Below, piece by piece: positions 1 through 5,007 of a stretch of 5,007 nt of DNA. The stretch covers positions 1 through 5,007 of the forward strand of contig QMZU01000061.1 of the NCBI GenBank assembly GCA_003663345.1, given 5' to 3'. A program made the translations under genes and the position numbers. Under the pieces are notes generated by a model that had not been told where the DNA came from, did not search any database, and saw only the letters and a list, made by a program, of their open reading frames with translations. This DNA is from Candidatus Aenigmatarchaeota archaeon. GTDB lineage: Archaea; Aenigmatarchaeota; Aenigmatarchaeia; PWEA01; B50-G16. The first letter of the stretch is position 1, and every line of letters starts with the position of its first letter.

Positions 1-1
1 A

Positions 2-118
2 CCTTTCCTGGGCATTACGTCATCAGAATCCATAGAGAAGGTCTTTCAGGAGACCAAAAAGAGTTTCATGGAATGGCTGAGAAATTACAGGAGCAGGTGG
101 TCTGTTGAGAGAGAGTGA
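2..118 (+). CDS. 3' end of an unidentified protein gene (partial)
   Basis: An open frame enters from the left edge and stops at TGA 116-118, giving the last 38 residues of a protein. The visible tail begins PFLGITSSESIEKV and ends RSRWSVERE. It looks like a short hydrophobic strand followed by a charged amphipathic helix, with no membrane anchor or sorting signal at the C-terminus. The codons resemble those of the neighbouring genes, which favours this frame over frame 1 (stop at 106-108). The next gene starts inside it, overlapping by 14 bases, so the two are probably co-transcribed and translationally coupled. The family cannot be named from this fragment. Confidence 0.6.
   Translation, partial: PFLGITSSESIEKVFQETKKSFMEWLRNYRSRWSVERE
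95..99 (+). promoter_or_regulatory. Ribosome binding site for the archaeosortase gene
   Basis: AGGTG matches the archaeal anti-Shine-Dalgarno complement (GGAGGTGATC) and lies five bases before the TTG at 105. It supports the TTG start over the in-frame ATG at 141, which has no such motif before it. It lies inside the 3' end of the upstream gene. Confidence 0.55.
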
Positions 119-629
119 TGTCCAGATATTTCTTCTCAAGATGATAATACTCTCAATTCCACTCTACCTTCTGATAAAATTCGGCGACTTCACACCGCTG
201 CAGAGACTACTTGCACTCCAGTTATCCAATATCCTCAAATCACTCGGTTTCTGGGTGGATTTGAAGGGAACTGTGGTGAACCTCCAGGGATTCTCCGTGG
301 CAATTGTGAAGGATTGCCTCGGCTGGAAATCGATGTTATTTCTCTCAGCTCTAATCATATCAACAAAAGCAAAATGGACCGAAAAGACCGTGGGCATTGC
401 TCTGGGAATACCGGTGCTATACTCTCTGAACATCTTCAGGATAACCGTCACATCTTTGATGGGATTCTTTTATGGTATGGAAGTCTTTGAATTCCTTCAT
501 TTTATTCTCTGGCAGGTCCTTATGGTTCTGTTCGTGATAGCCCTCTGGGTCATGTGGTTCAGGAAAAGGAGTTTTATAAGTGAGATGTTAATAATAAAGA
601 GTGGGAGAGATGGCGGAAGAGAGCGTTGA
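105..629 (+). CDS. Archaeosortase/exosortase family transmembrane protein
   Basis: A 174-residue integral membrane protein of the exosortase/archaeosortase family, whose members are thought to cleave C-terminal sorting signals of exported proteins and transfer the new end to a membrane or surface acceptor. The family pattern is visible: a leading helix with LGFWV near 47-51, a short strand and GFSV near 62-65, then the DCLGWKS block with Cys71 as nucleophile, NIFRI with Arg112, and FEFLHF with His132. This is the expected Cys/Arg/His triad. Hydrophobic segments lie at about 12-27, 73-87, 95-121 and 128-151, followed by a basic RKR that suggests a cytoplasmic tail. The TTG start is chosen because AGGTG sits five bases upstream. 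The gene overlaps the previous one by 14 bases and the next by about 20. The short length fits a minimal archaeal version without extra domains. No substrate with a recognisable sorting signal is in the window. Family assignment is strong; the subfamily and target are unknown. Confidence 0.88.
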   Translation: MRESDVQIFLLKMIILSIPLYLLIKFGDFTPLQRLLALQLSNILKSLGFWVDLKGTVVNLQGFSVAIVKDCLGWKSMLFLSALIISTKAKWTEKTVGIALGIPVLYSLNIFRITVTSLMGFFYGMEVFEFLHFILWQVLMVLFVIALWVMWFRKRSFISEMLIIKSGRDGGRER

Positions 630-1683
630 GAATTTCATGAGGAGGATGGAGGACCTTGAGACAAGGCTCGAGGAACTGGAGGACCTCCAGCTTACGAACA
701 ATCTTATAATAAGGGAAGTAAGAGATGAGCTGAAGGAAATAAAGGAGAAAGGCATAAAGGGTGCTCCGCTGGAGGAGAAACTGAAAGCGTTTGAGGATAT
801 TGAAAGCAGAATCGAGGAGGACCTTGAGGTTCTGGACAAGTGGAGAAAGTTTCTCGAGGGCAAGAAAGACCTTTCTAATATTGTCAGTCATCAGCACAAC
901 CTCGAAGAGAGGATTGATGATATAGATGAAGCATTGAAGGAGGTTTTGAAGAGACTCGAAGCTCTGGAAAAGCAGAAGCCACCTGATTTGAAGAAGACCC
1001 ATGAGATGAGCAGGAAGGTTCTGGAAAAGGTGGGTAAGATAGAAGGTCTCGGCGATATCAAGAGTATCCAGAAAAGGCTGGAGATACTCGAGAGGGGTTT
1101 TGATGCTCTTCAACATTCCGTTTCTGAAATGAGAAAGGAAAAGGTTTCCAGAAAGAAAGAGCTCACCAGGGAGGAAGTTATAAAGATATCACAGGATGTT
1201 GCCAGAGAGATTCTCGGGAAGGTCAAGGAACCCAAGGTGAAGATACCAAAGAATGTTGTCACACACTCGGACCTCATTAAACTTAGGGGTGAACTCGCGG
1301 AGCTGTTGGAAGCGCTCCGTGAGGACTTGATGGAGAACATACACAAAAGCGTTCCAAAAGGTTCCGGTAAGGGCATGGACACCTCTGAAATCTTGAAGAG
1401 TATTGAAAAGGAGATGAAATCTTACATAGACAAAAGGTTTAAAGAGAAAGTGAAGGATATCGAGAAGATGGATACGGAAGATTTGAAGAAGGAGCTGGAG
1501 AAGGAGAAGGGTGCTGTGGATAAGATGCTGGAGAAGGTGAGTAATCTCTCCCGGGAATTTGAGAAAAGAATTGAAACCCTTGAAAAATTGAACCTCAGAA
1601 TGGAACATCTGGAGAAAAAAATAAAGGACCTTGAAAACAGCATTAAAGGATTGCACGTACAGAAACCGGTTATTCTTGAGTAA
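610..1683 (+). CDS. Coiled-coil protein of unknown function
   Basis: A highly charged protein of about 357 residues that I do not recognise as a named family. It is almost entirely Lys/Glu-rich helix with heptad spacing of Leu, Ile and Met. Likely coiled-coil stretches are residues 1-46, 54-82, 93-122, 131-176, 220-246 and 255-345. Short breaks separate them: KGIKGAP near 47-53, KQKPPD near 121-126, a basic segment KEPKVKIPKNV near 206-216, and a Gly-rich linker PKGSGKG near 249-255. I see no cysteine, only one tryptophan, and no signal peptide, membrane segment or ATPase motif, so it is probably cytoplasmic and structural or scaffolding. ATG 610 (MAEESVE) is preferred; the GTG at 601 is possible, and neither has a well-spaced Shine-Dalgarno. 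It begins inside the archaeosortase gene, which suggests co-expression. It resembles SMC-like rods only in composition, so no homology is claimed. Confidence 0.82.
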   Translation: MAEESVENFMRRMEDLETRLEELEDLQLTNNLIIREVRDELKEIKEKGIKGAPLEEKLKAFEDIESRIEEDLEVLDKWRKFLEGKKDLSNIVSHQHNLEERIDDIDEALKEVLKRLEALEKQKPPDLKKTHEMSRKVLEKVGKIEGLGDIKSIQKRLEILERGFDALQHSVSEMRKEKVSRKKELTREEVIKISQDVAREILGKVKEPKVKIPKNVVTHSDLIKLRGELAELLEALREDLMENIHKSVPKGSGKGMDTSEILKSIEKEMKSYIDKRFKEKVKDIEKMDTEDLKKELEKEKGAVDKMLEKVSNLSREFEKRIETLEKLNLRMEHLEKKIKDLENSIKGLHVQKPVILE

Positions 1684-2358
1684 TCATTCCTTTGCGCCCC
1701 TTACCGTGCTCAGAAAGGCCTCGAGACCCAGTTCGTATATTACGTTTCCAACAACTATGGTGTCGGCACATTTGGACATTATCCTGGCCTGTTCTTCGTT
1801 CTTTATTCCCCCGCCGTAGAAGAGTTTTGCCCTTCTGAGGGAATCCTTCACACCCCCGACAACCTCCGGGTCACCGAATCTCCCGCTGTACTCTATGTAA
1901 ACAACAGGGAATCCGAAGTACATCTCTGCAACCTTTGCATAGGCAACCACATCGTCCTTGCCGATTTCGGTCAGGGCTCCTGTTACCCTACCAACAGCAG
2001 AGCTTCCATTCAATATTATATACGCCTCCGGCACGACCTTCTCCCATTCTATGGGGAAATGTTTTACCCATTCCTTATGGTATCCAAGAATCCACTCGAA
2101 TTTCTTGGTATTCATCACGGATGGTGCATATACATAATCAAAACCCTCGAAGAACACCACCTCCGGACTTGAGGGCTCCAGAATCTTTGGAATGTCGTGG
2201 TCCTTCAACATCCCCAGTATCCTGAGAATCTTCTCACGTGTGATACCCTGGGTACCGCTCACCATTATGGCGTCGGTCCCGGAGTTCGCTATGGCGTCGA
2301 CCATTTTCTGGTCTATCGGTCTGTCAGGGTCGATTTTTGTTATATGTTTCCATCTCAT
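1684..2358 (-). CDS. Geranylgeranylglyceryl phosphate synthase (PcrB-type, group I)
   Basis: A 224-residue TIM-barrel prenyltransferase that joins geranylgeranyl diphosphate to sn-glycerol-1-phosphate, making the first ether bond of archaeal lipids at the membrane face. Visible family features: the N-terminal HITKIDPD block, with Asp10 as the expected Mg/diphosphate ligand; SGTQG near 34-38; EPSSPE near 61-66; the YIEYSG signature at 154-159, with Glu156 as the catalytic-type residue; and phosphate-binding YGGGI at 181-185 and VGN at 203-205. The order and spacing resemble the Archaeoglobus enzyme as I remember it, which places it in the PcrB-like group I rather than group II. The ATG at 2358 is chosen because GGTGAT lies four bases upstream; the longer reading from the GTG at 2367 would start inside that motif. 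It follows egsA, which makes its substrate, after 24 bases. Its stop codon abuts the stop of the convergent coiled-coil gene. Confidence 0.94.
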   Translation of the reverse strand: MRWKHITKIDPDRPIDQKMVDAIANSGTDAIMVSGTQGITREKILRILGMLKDHDIPKILEPSSPEVVFFEGFDYVYAPSVMNTKKFEWILGYHKEWVKHFPIEWEKVVPEAYIILNGSSAVGRVTGALTEIGKDDVVAYAKVAEMYFGFPVVYIEYSGRFGDPEVVGGVKDSLRRAKLFYGGGIKNEEQARIMSKCADTIVVGNVIYELGLEAFLSTVRGAKE

Positions 2359-2362
2359 TACC

Positions 2363-2368
2363 ATCACC
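2363..2368 (-). promoter_or_regulatory. Ribosome binding site for the GGGP synthase gene
   Basis: On the - strand, GGTGAT lies four bases before the ATG at 2358 and matches the archaeal anti-Shine-Dalgarno complement. It rules against the upstream GTG (2367) and ATG (2364), which lie within the motif itself. Confidence 0.65.
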
Positions 2369-2382
2369 TTGTTCCCAATGAT

Positions 2383-3399
2383 TTAAATAATTCCCGTTTC
2401 CTTGCATATCCTTCTCACATCACTCTCAGGCACACCGTTCCTCAGAACGGTCCACCTGTCCCTCACAGTGTGGCAGTTCGAGAGCGCCTCCACAATCCCA
2501 TCCTCATCAATACCTATCTCCGATGCGGTTACAGCAGTTCCAATCCCTTCCAGGGTTTTTCTTATCCCTTTCCAGTCCAGTCCGTGCAGGTATGCTGAAA
2601 AAATGGTTCCCACTGAGCAGATGTCTCCATGTGCTGCTTCACATCCCTTCGACACAAGATAATGATAGAGATTATGTTCTGCCCCGGAGCAGGGTCTTGA
2701 ACTTCCGACAACGTTCATAGCAATGGCAGATGTTATCAGTGCTTCCATGAGATTTTTCATTCCACGTTCCTTCCTCTCCTTTATGAGGAGTGTGGAATGT
2801 ATTAGGGTTTCAACTGCCAGAAGCGAAAGGGCAGCGGCATATTCCGAATAATACTCTCCTTTCTCTTTAGAACCAAGTTTCCAGTCCTCAACCGCTGTCA
2901 CGTTCGCCATCAGGTCACCGCAACCGGAAGAGATGAGGTGTTCGGGCGCATCCCTGATTATGGAGATATCCGCTATAATGGAAAGTGGAGTTGGACCGTT
3001 GTAGGATTGCGTGGTATCCCCGACCGTTAGCCTTGAGGAGACGACTCCATCATGGCTCGGAGCGGTGGGGACCGATATGAACGGCACATCCAATCTGTGA
3101 GAGAGGTACTTGGCCATTTCCATAACCTTACCCGAGCCGACTCCAACCAGGAATCGTGGCGATGATTTTTCAAAATTTCTCTCATCCATCGAATCTCTGA
3201 CTATTACCTTATCGGTCACGAACCCCTCATCCTCCATGTAATCCCTCACGGCATTGCCCGCAATTCTTTTGGTATTTGGACCTGTGAGAAGAAGAACCGG
3301 TCCTTTAAGATTCAGTTCTTTGCAGACCTGGGGGACTTTCCCCAGAACATCATTCCCGATCAGAATCCTTCTTGTAAGTTCAACCGAATGCAACTCCAT
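2383..3399 (-). CDS. egsA: sn-glycerol-1-phosphate dehydrogenase
   Basis: A 338-residue NAD(P)H-dependent enzyme that reduces dihydroxyacetone phosphate to sn-glycerol-1-phosphate, the step that sets archaeal lipid stereochemistry. It belongs to the iron-containing alcohol dehydrogenase/dehydroquinate synthase-like superfamily. Visible features: the N-terminal Rossmann-like half, with LLLTGPNT near 37-44 and the nucleotide-binding GVGSGK at 86-91; the signature VPTAPSHDG at 110-118; GCGDL at 159-163, with Asp162 as a metal ligand; and the helical C-terminal half with RPCSGAEH (His242) and AAHGD (His257), the other two expected Zn ligands. All three ligands are present and the length is normal for the family, so the enzyme should be active. 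The ATG at 3399 follows the bud32 stop by four bases. A GTGAT motif overlapping that stop (3403-3407) can serve as ribosome binding site and suggests coupled translation. The gene for the next lipid enzyme lies directly downstream. Confidence 0.96.
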   Translation of the reverse strand: MELHSVELTRRILIGNDVLGKVPQVCKELNLKGPVLLLTGPNTKRIAGNAVRDYMEDEGFVTDKVIVRDSMDERNFEKSSPRFLVGVGSGKVMEMAKYLSHRLDVPFISVPTAPSHDGVVSSRLTVGDTTQSYNGPTPLSIIADISIIRDAPEHLISSGCGDLMANVTAVEDWKLGSKEKGEYYSEYAAALSLLAVETLIHSTLLIKERKERGMKNLMEALITSAIAMNVVGSSRPCSGAEHNLYHYLVSKGCEAAHGDICSVGTIFSAYLHGLDWKGIRKTLEGIGTAVTASEIGIDEDGIVEALSNCHTVRDRWTVLRNGVPESDVRRICKETGII

Positions 3400-3402
3400 A
3401 AT

Positions 3403-3407
3403 ATCAC
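3403..3407 (-). promoter_or_regulatory. Probable ribosome binding site for egsA
   Basis: On the - strand, GTGAT lies three bases before the egsA ATG and spans the bud32 stop codon. It is a partial match with short spacing, so it is weaker than the site before the GGGP synthase gene. Confidence 0.4.
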
Positions 3408-4009
3408 GCGTATCTTCCTCTCTTTCTTATGATGTTCACCCTTGAAATAACCTCCTCATAGTCCTCACAGGTTTTTCTGTACCCCCTCAGGAAGGACTTC
3501 CACAATTGGTTCAGATATTTAAAATGTGTACTCTCGAGGGCTCTGTGAAAAAGGTGTATATCAACAGCCCTGTCCTCCACACTCCTGGAGTGGAAACCAA
3601 GACCGAAATCTATCAGGTAGATATCATCGCCCCTCAGGATCATATTAGATGTGGTTATATCTCCATGGATTATTCCCGATGAGTGGAGTTTTCCTACGAT
3701 TTCTCCGACCCTTTCGATGATTTCATACTTTTCCGGAAGGTCGTTCAAAACATCCTTAAGTTTTTCTCCTTCTATCATCTCCATCTCTATGATGAAATCA
3801 GAGATGGAAAAAACCTTGGGCGTCAGAACACCGATTCTCCTCGCATCTGAGAGCAGGGACGCCTCCTTCTTTGTTCTCTCCTTCCTGAGCTTCACATCAA
3901 GTTCTTTTATTCTGTAACCCTTCTTGACTCTCTTCTTGACAAGCGACTCTAAACCCTGCCATTTGCTTCTGTAAAGAACGGCCTCAGCGCCCCTGTGAAT
4001 CATCTTCAT
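3404..4009 (-). CDS. bud32: Bud32, Kae1-associated atypical protein kinase/ATPase (KEOPS subunit)
   Basis: A 201-residue stand-alone member of the Bud32/PRPK (piD261) family. In the KEOPS complex it binds Kae1 and supports t6A modification of ANN-decoding tRNAs in the cytoplasm. Visible features: the N-terminal RGAEAVLY block (6-13), which replaces a normal glycine loop; the VKKR lysine strand (24-27); the family-specific YRIKELDVKLRKERT stretch (32-46); Glu49 of helix C; the catalytic loop HGDITTSNM (115-123) with Asp117 and Asn122; the metal-binding DFG at 134-136; and a basic C-terminus ending RGRYA. All key residues are intact. The frame is open for another 26 codons upstream into the malic enzyme gene, but the Arg-rich extension is not family-like. 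ATG 4009, one base after the malic enzyme stop, gives the normal start; ATG 4003 is an alternative. Many euryarchaea fuse Bud32 to Kae1; this one is unfused and no kae1 gene lies in the window. Confidence 0.94.
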   Translation of the reverse strand: MKMIHRGAEAVLYRSKWQGLESLVKKRVKKGYRIKELDVKLRKERTKKEASLLSDARRIGVLTPKVFSISDFIIEMEMIEGEKLKDVLNDLPEKYEIIERVGEIVGKLHSSGIIHGDITTSNMILRGDDIYLIDFGLGFHSRSVEDRAVDIHLFHRALESTHFKYLNQLWKSFLRGYRKTCEDYEEVISRVNIIRKRGRYA

Positions 4010-4010
4010 C

Positions 4011-4742
4011 TCAAACCCTCGCGACACCCGTTCTCCTCGCCGCCTCAGCCACAGCCTCAGCAACCTTCTCCGCCACACCCCTATCAAGAGAATCTGGAAT
4101 TATATAATCCTCTGAGACGTTCTTTACCATTGATGCGATCGCTTCAGCAGCAGCCATCTTCATTTCCTCGTTTATCTCCCGCGCCCTGACCATTAAGGCG
4201 CCTTTAAGAATTCCCGGGAAGGCAAGAAGATTGTTCACCTGGTTCGGGAAATCTGAGCGGCCGGTGGCCACAATCCTCGCTCCTGCCTCCTTGGCATCAT
4301 TCGGCATTATCTCCGGGTCAGGGTTCGCCATTGCGAATATTATCGGGTCTTCATTCATGGACCTCACCATATCCTTTGTGAGAAGGTTGGGTACGGATAC
4401 ACCGATAAAGATATCCTTCCCCTTTATCACATCGCCGATACCGCCCTTCTCCATTTTTCTGTTTGTTACCTCTGCCATTTCCTCCTTCCATGGGTTCATT
4501 CCCTCTTTTCTTCCTTTGTATATCGCTCCCCTGGAATCGACCAAAACAATATTCTTAACACCTTTACTGAGTAAAATCTTTGCTATTGCTATACCCGCAG
4601 CACCGGCACCGCTGATGACCACCTCCACATCACCGAACTTCTTTCCCACCACCTTCAGACCATTCGTCAGTGCAGCGAGAACAACCACAGCTGTCCCGTG
4701 CTGGTCATCGTGGAAAACCGGTATATCAAGCTCTCTCCTCAA
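4011..4742 (-). CDS. Malic enzyme, C-terminal fragment downstream of a frameshift
   Basis: This is the NAD(P)-binding and C-terminal part of a malic enzyme (malate oxidative decarboxylation to pyruvate and CO2). Counting from Leu (TTG 4742): the metal/active-site block [11 protein letters not shown] at 8-18, the Rossmann loop SGAGAAG at 44-50, [10 protein letters not shown] near 69-78, VSVPN at 115-119, ANPDPE at 139-144, and [15 protein letters not shown] at 163-177. All are intact, and it ends in a normal Ala-rich helical tail. TTG 4742 is almost certainly an internal leucine, not a true start. Family-like sequence ([14 protein letters not shown]) continues in the same frame back to about 4784, where it meets the other fragment's frame. 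The TTG overlaps the upstream fragment's TGA, with GAGGAG just before it, so reinitiation is conceivable. The product would lack the Glu-Asp metal ligands. The stop lies one base before bud32. Confidence 0.85.
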   Translation of the reverse strand: MRRELDIPVFHDDQHGTAVVVLAALTNGLKVVGKKFGDVEVVISGAGAAGIAIAKILLSKGVKNIVLVDSRGAIYKGRKEGMNPWKEEMAEVTNRKMEKGGIGDVIKGKDIFIGVSVPNLLTKDMVRSMNEDPIIFAMANPDPEIMPNDAKEAGARIVATGRSDFPNQVNNLLAFPGILKGALMVRAREINEEMKMAAAEAIASMVKNVSEDYIIPDSLDRGVAEKVAEAVAEAARRTGVARV

Positions 4743-5007
4743 TCTCTCCTCGATTTCAAAACACCTCGGAGCGGATATGTCCTCCGATTTATCCCACCGA
4801 ATACCGGCTCAAGATTCTTCACAATTTCAACAATCTCGTCAACATCCTGCGTCCCGAGGCATATCGGAAAGGCATCCACACCTCCAAACTCCTTGAAGAG
4901 TATGGCCTTCCCTTCCATGACAGGGAGCGCTGCCTCAGGTCCTATGTTCCCCAGACCCAGCACAGCAGAACCGTCTGTCACAACAGCCACGAGATTCCCC
5001 TTTCTGG
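4739..5007 (-). CDS. Malic enzyme, N-terminal side fragment (5' end outside window, frameshifted)
   Basis: The frame enters from the right edge, so the start codon and the first catalytic segment (including the usual Tyr region) are not visible. The visible part reads [19 protein letters not shown], then [15 protein letters not shown] with the expected catalytic-type Lys, then [17 protein letters not shown] and EPVFGGIN. This is the canonical order for the short prokaryotic malic enzyme. The GTG at 4990 is an internal valine, since the family-like sequence continues upstream of it. After GGIN the frame yields 16 residues unlike any malic enzyme (starting RRTYPLRG) and stops at TGA 4739-4741, while the correct continuation lies in the -1 frame. 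The gene is therefore one malic enzyme broken by a one-base loss, either in nature or in the data. Confidence 0.85.
   Translation of the reverse strand, partial: RKGNLVAVVTDGSAVLGLGNIGPEAALPVMEGKAILFKEFGGVDAFPICLGTQDVDEIVEIVKNLEPVFGGINRRTYPLRGVLKSRRD
4784..4790 (-). other. Frameshift site in the malic enzyme gene
   Basis: On the - strand the sequence here reads AAATCGG. The upstream frame gives GGIN up to AAT; the downstream frame gives [12 protein letters not shown] starting at GAG 4784-4782. Exactly one codon position lies between them, and it has only two bases (CG). Restoring one base gives GGIN-x-EDISAP, the usual family arrangement. The missing base could be a T lost from a TT pair. 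There is no canonical slippery heptamer, so programmed frameshifting is unlikely. Confidence 0.8.

Noticed and set aside
1..108. Frame 1 reading of the left edge, ending at TGA 106-108
   Set aside because: The frame 2 reading has codon usage more like the neighbours and a stop-start overlap typical of this string. Frame 1 gives a less protein-like sequence.
574..1116. 180-residue open frame on the - strand opposite the coiled-coil gene
   Set aside because: It is Leu/Phe-rich because it is the complement of Lys/Glu-rich heptads. The opposite frame has a coherent coiled-coil pattern and this one has no family features.
1189..1656. 155-residue - strand frame opposite the coiled-coil gene
   Set aside because: Same mirror effect of charged codons (CTT/TTC complements of AAG/GAA). 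No plausible start signal or domain.
2359..2367. Longer GGGP synthase starting at GTG 2367
   Set aside because: The GTG and following ATG are part of the GGTGAT ribosome binding motif. The ATG at 2358 gives the family-typical MRW start with correct spacing.
4010..4087. 26-codon N-terminal extension of Bud32
   Set aside because: The added residues are an Arg-rich reading of the malic enzyme 3' end in another frame. Bud32 proteins normally begin just before the RGAEA block.
4784..4792. Programmed -1 frameshift in the malic enzyme
   Set aside because: No X XXY YYZ slippery heptamer is present, the SD-like GGAGG lies after rather than 10-14 bases before the shift, and I know of no malic enzyme using recoding.
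4231..4896. 221-residue + strand open frame
   Set aside because: It lies opposite the malic enzyme, whose motifs are unmistakable. The frame is a Ser/Pro/Phe-rich shadow.

Overview
The window comes from an archaeon. It carries the two genes that commit carbon to archaeal ether lipids (glycerol-1-phosphate dehydrogenase and geranylgeranylglyceryl phosphate synthase), a Bud32 kinase of the KEOPS complex, and an archaeosortase-type membrane transpeptidase. Shine-Dalgarno-like GGTGAT/AGGTG motifs, frequent AGA/AGG arginine and ATA isoleucine codons, and very tight gene packing fit a euryarchaeal lineage. I cannot place it more precisely from this sequence.

Layout: two gene strings converge on position 1683/1684. 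On the + strand (1-1683) are the 3' end of an unidentified gene, a small archaeosortase-family protein (Cys71/Arg112/His132), and a long, charged coiled-coil protein of unknown function. Each gene overlaps the next by about 14-20 bases. On the - strand, reading from the right edge to 1684, are a malic enzyme whose 5' end is outside the window, bud32, egsA and the GGGP synthase gene. Gaps are 1, 4 and 24 bases, so they probably form one operon. The stop codons of the two converging strings abut with no base between them.

The last two genes of the - strand operon catalyse consecutive reactions: egsA makes sn-glycerol-1-phosphate from dihydroxyacetone phosphate, and GGGP synthase attaches the first geranylgeranyl chain. 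Bud32 belongs to tRNA t6A modification and malic enzyme to central carbon metabolism. Their presence here looks like co-transcription rather than a shared pathway.

The clearest anomaly is a single-base frameshift in the malic enzyme gene near 4785-4790. The two reading frames join perfectly across it if one base is restored. The break falls immediately before the Glu-Asp metal-ligand pair, so neither fragment alone carries those ligands in frame. It is either a sequencing/assembly error or a recent inactivation. I see no tRNA, rRNA, CRISPR array, insertion sequence or clear terminator, and no intergenic stretch longer than 24 bases. I did not find convincing evidence of a wholly new system. 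The least explained part is the archaeosortase/coiled-coil pair.
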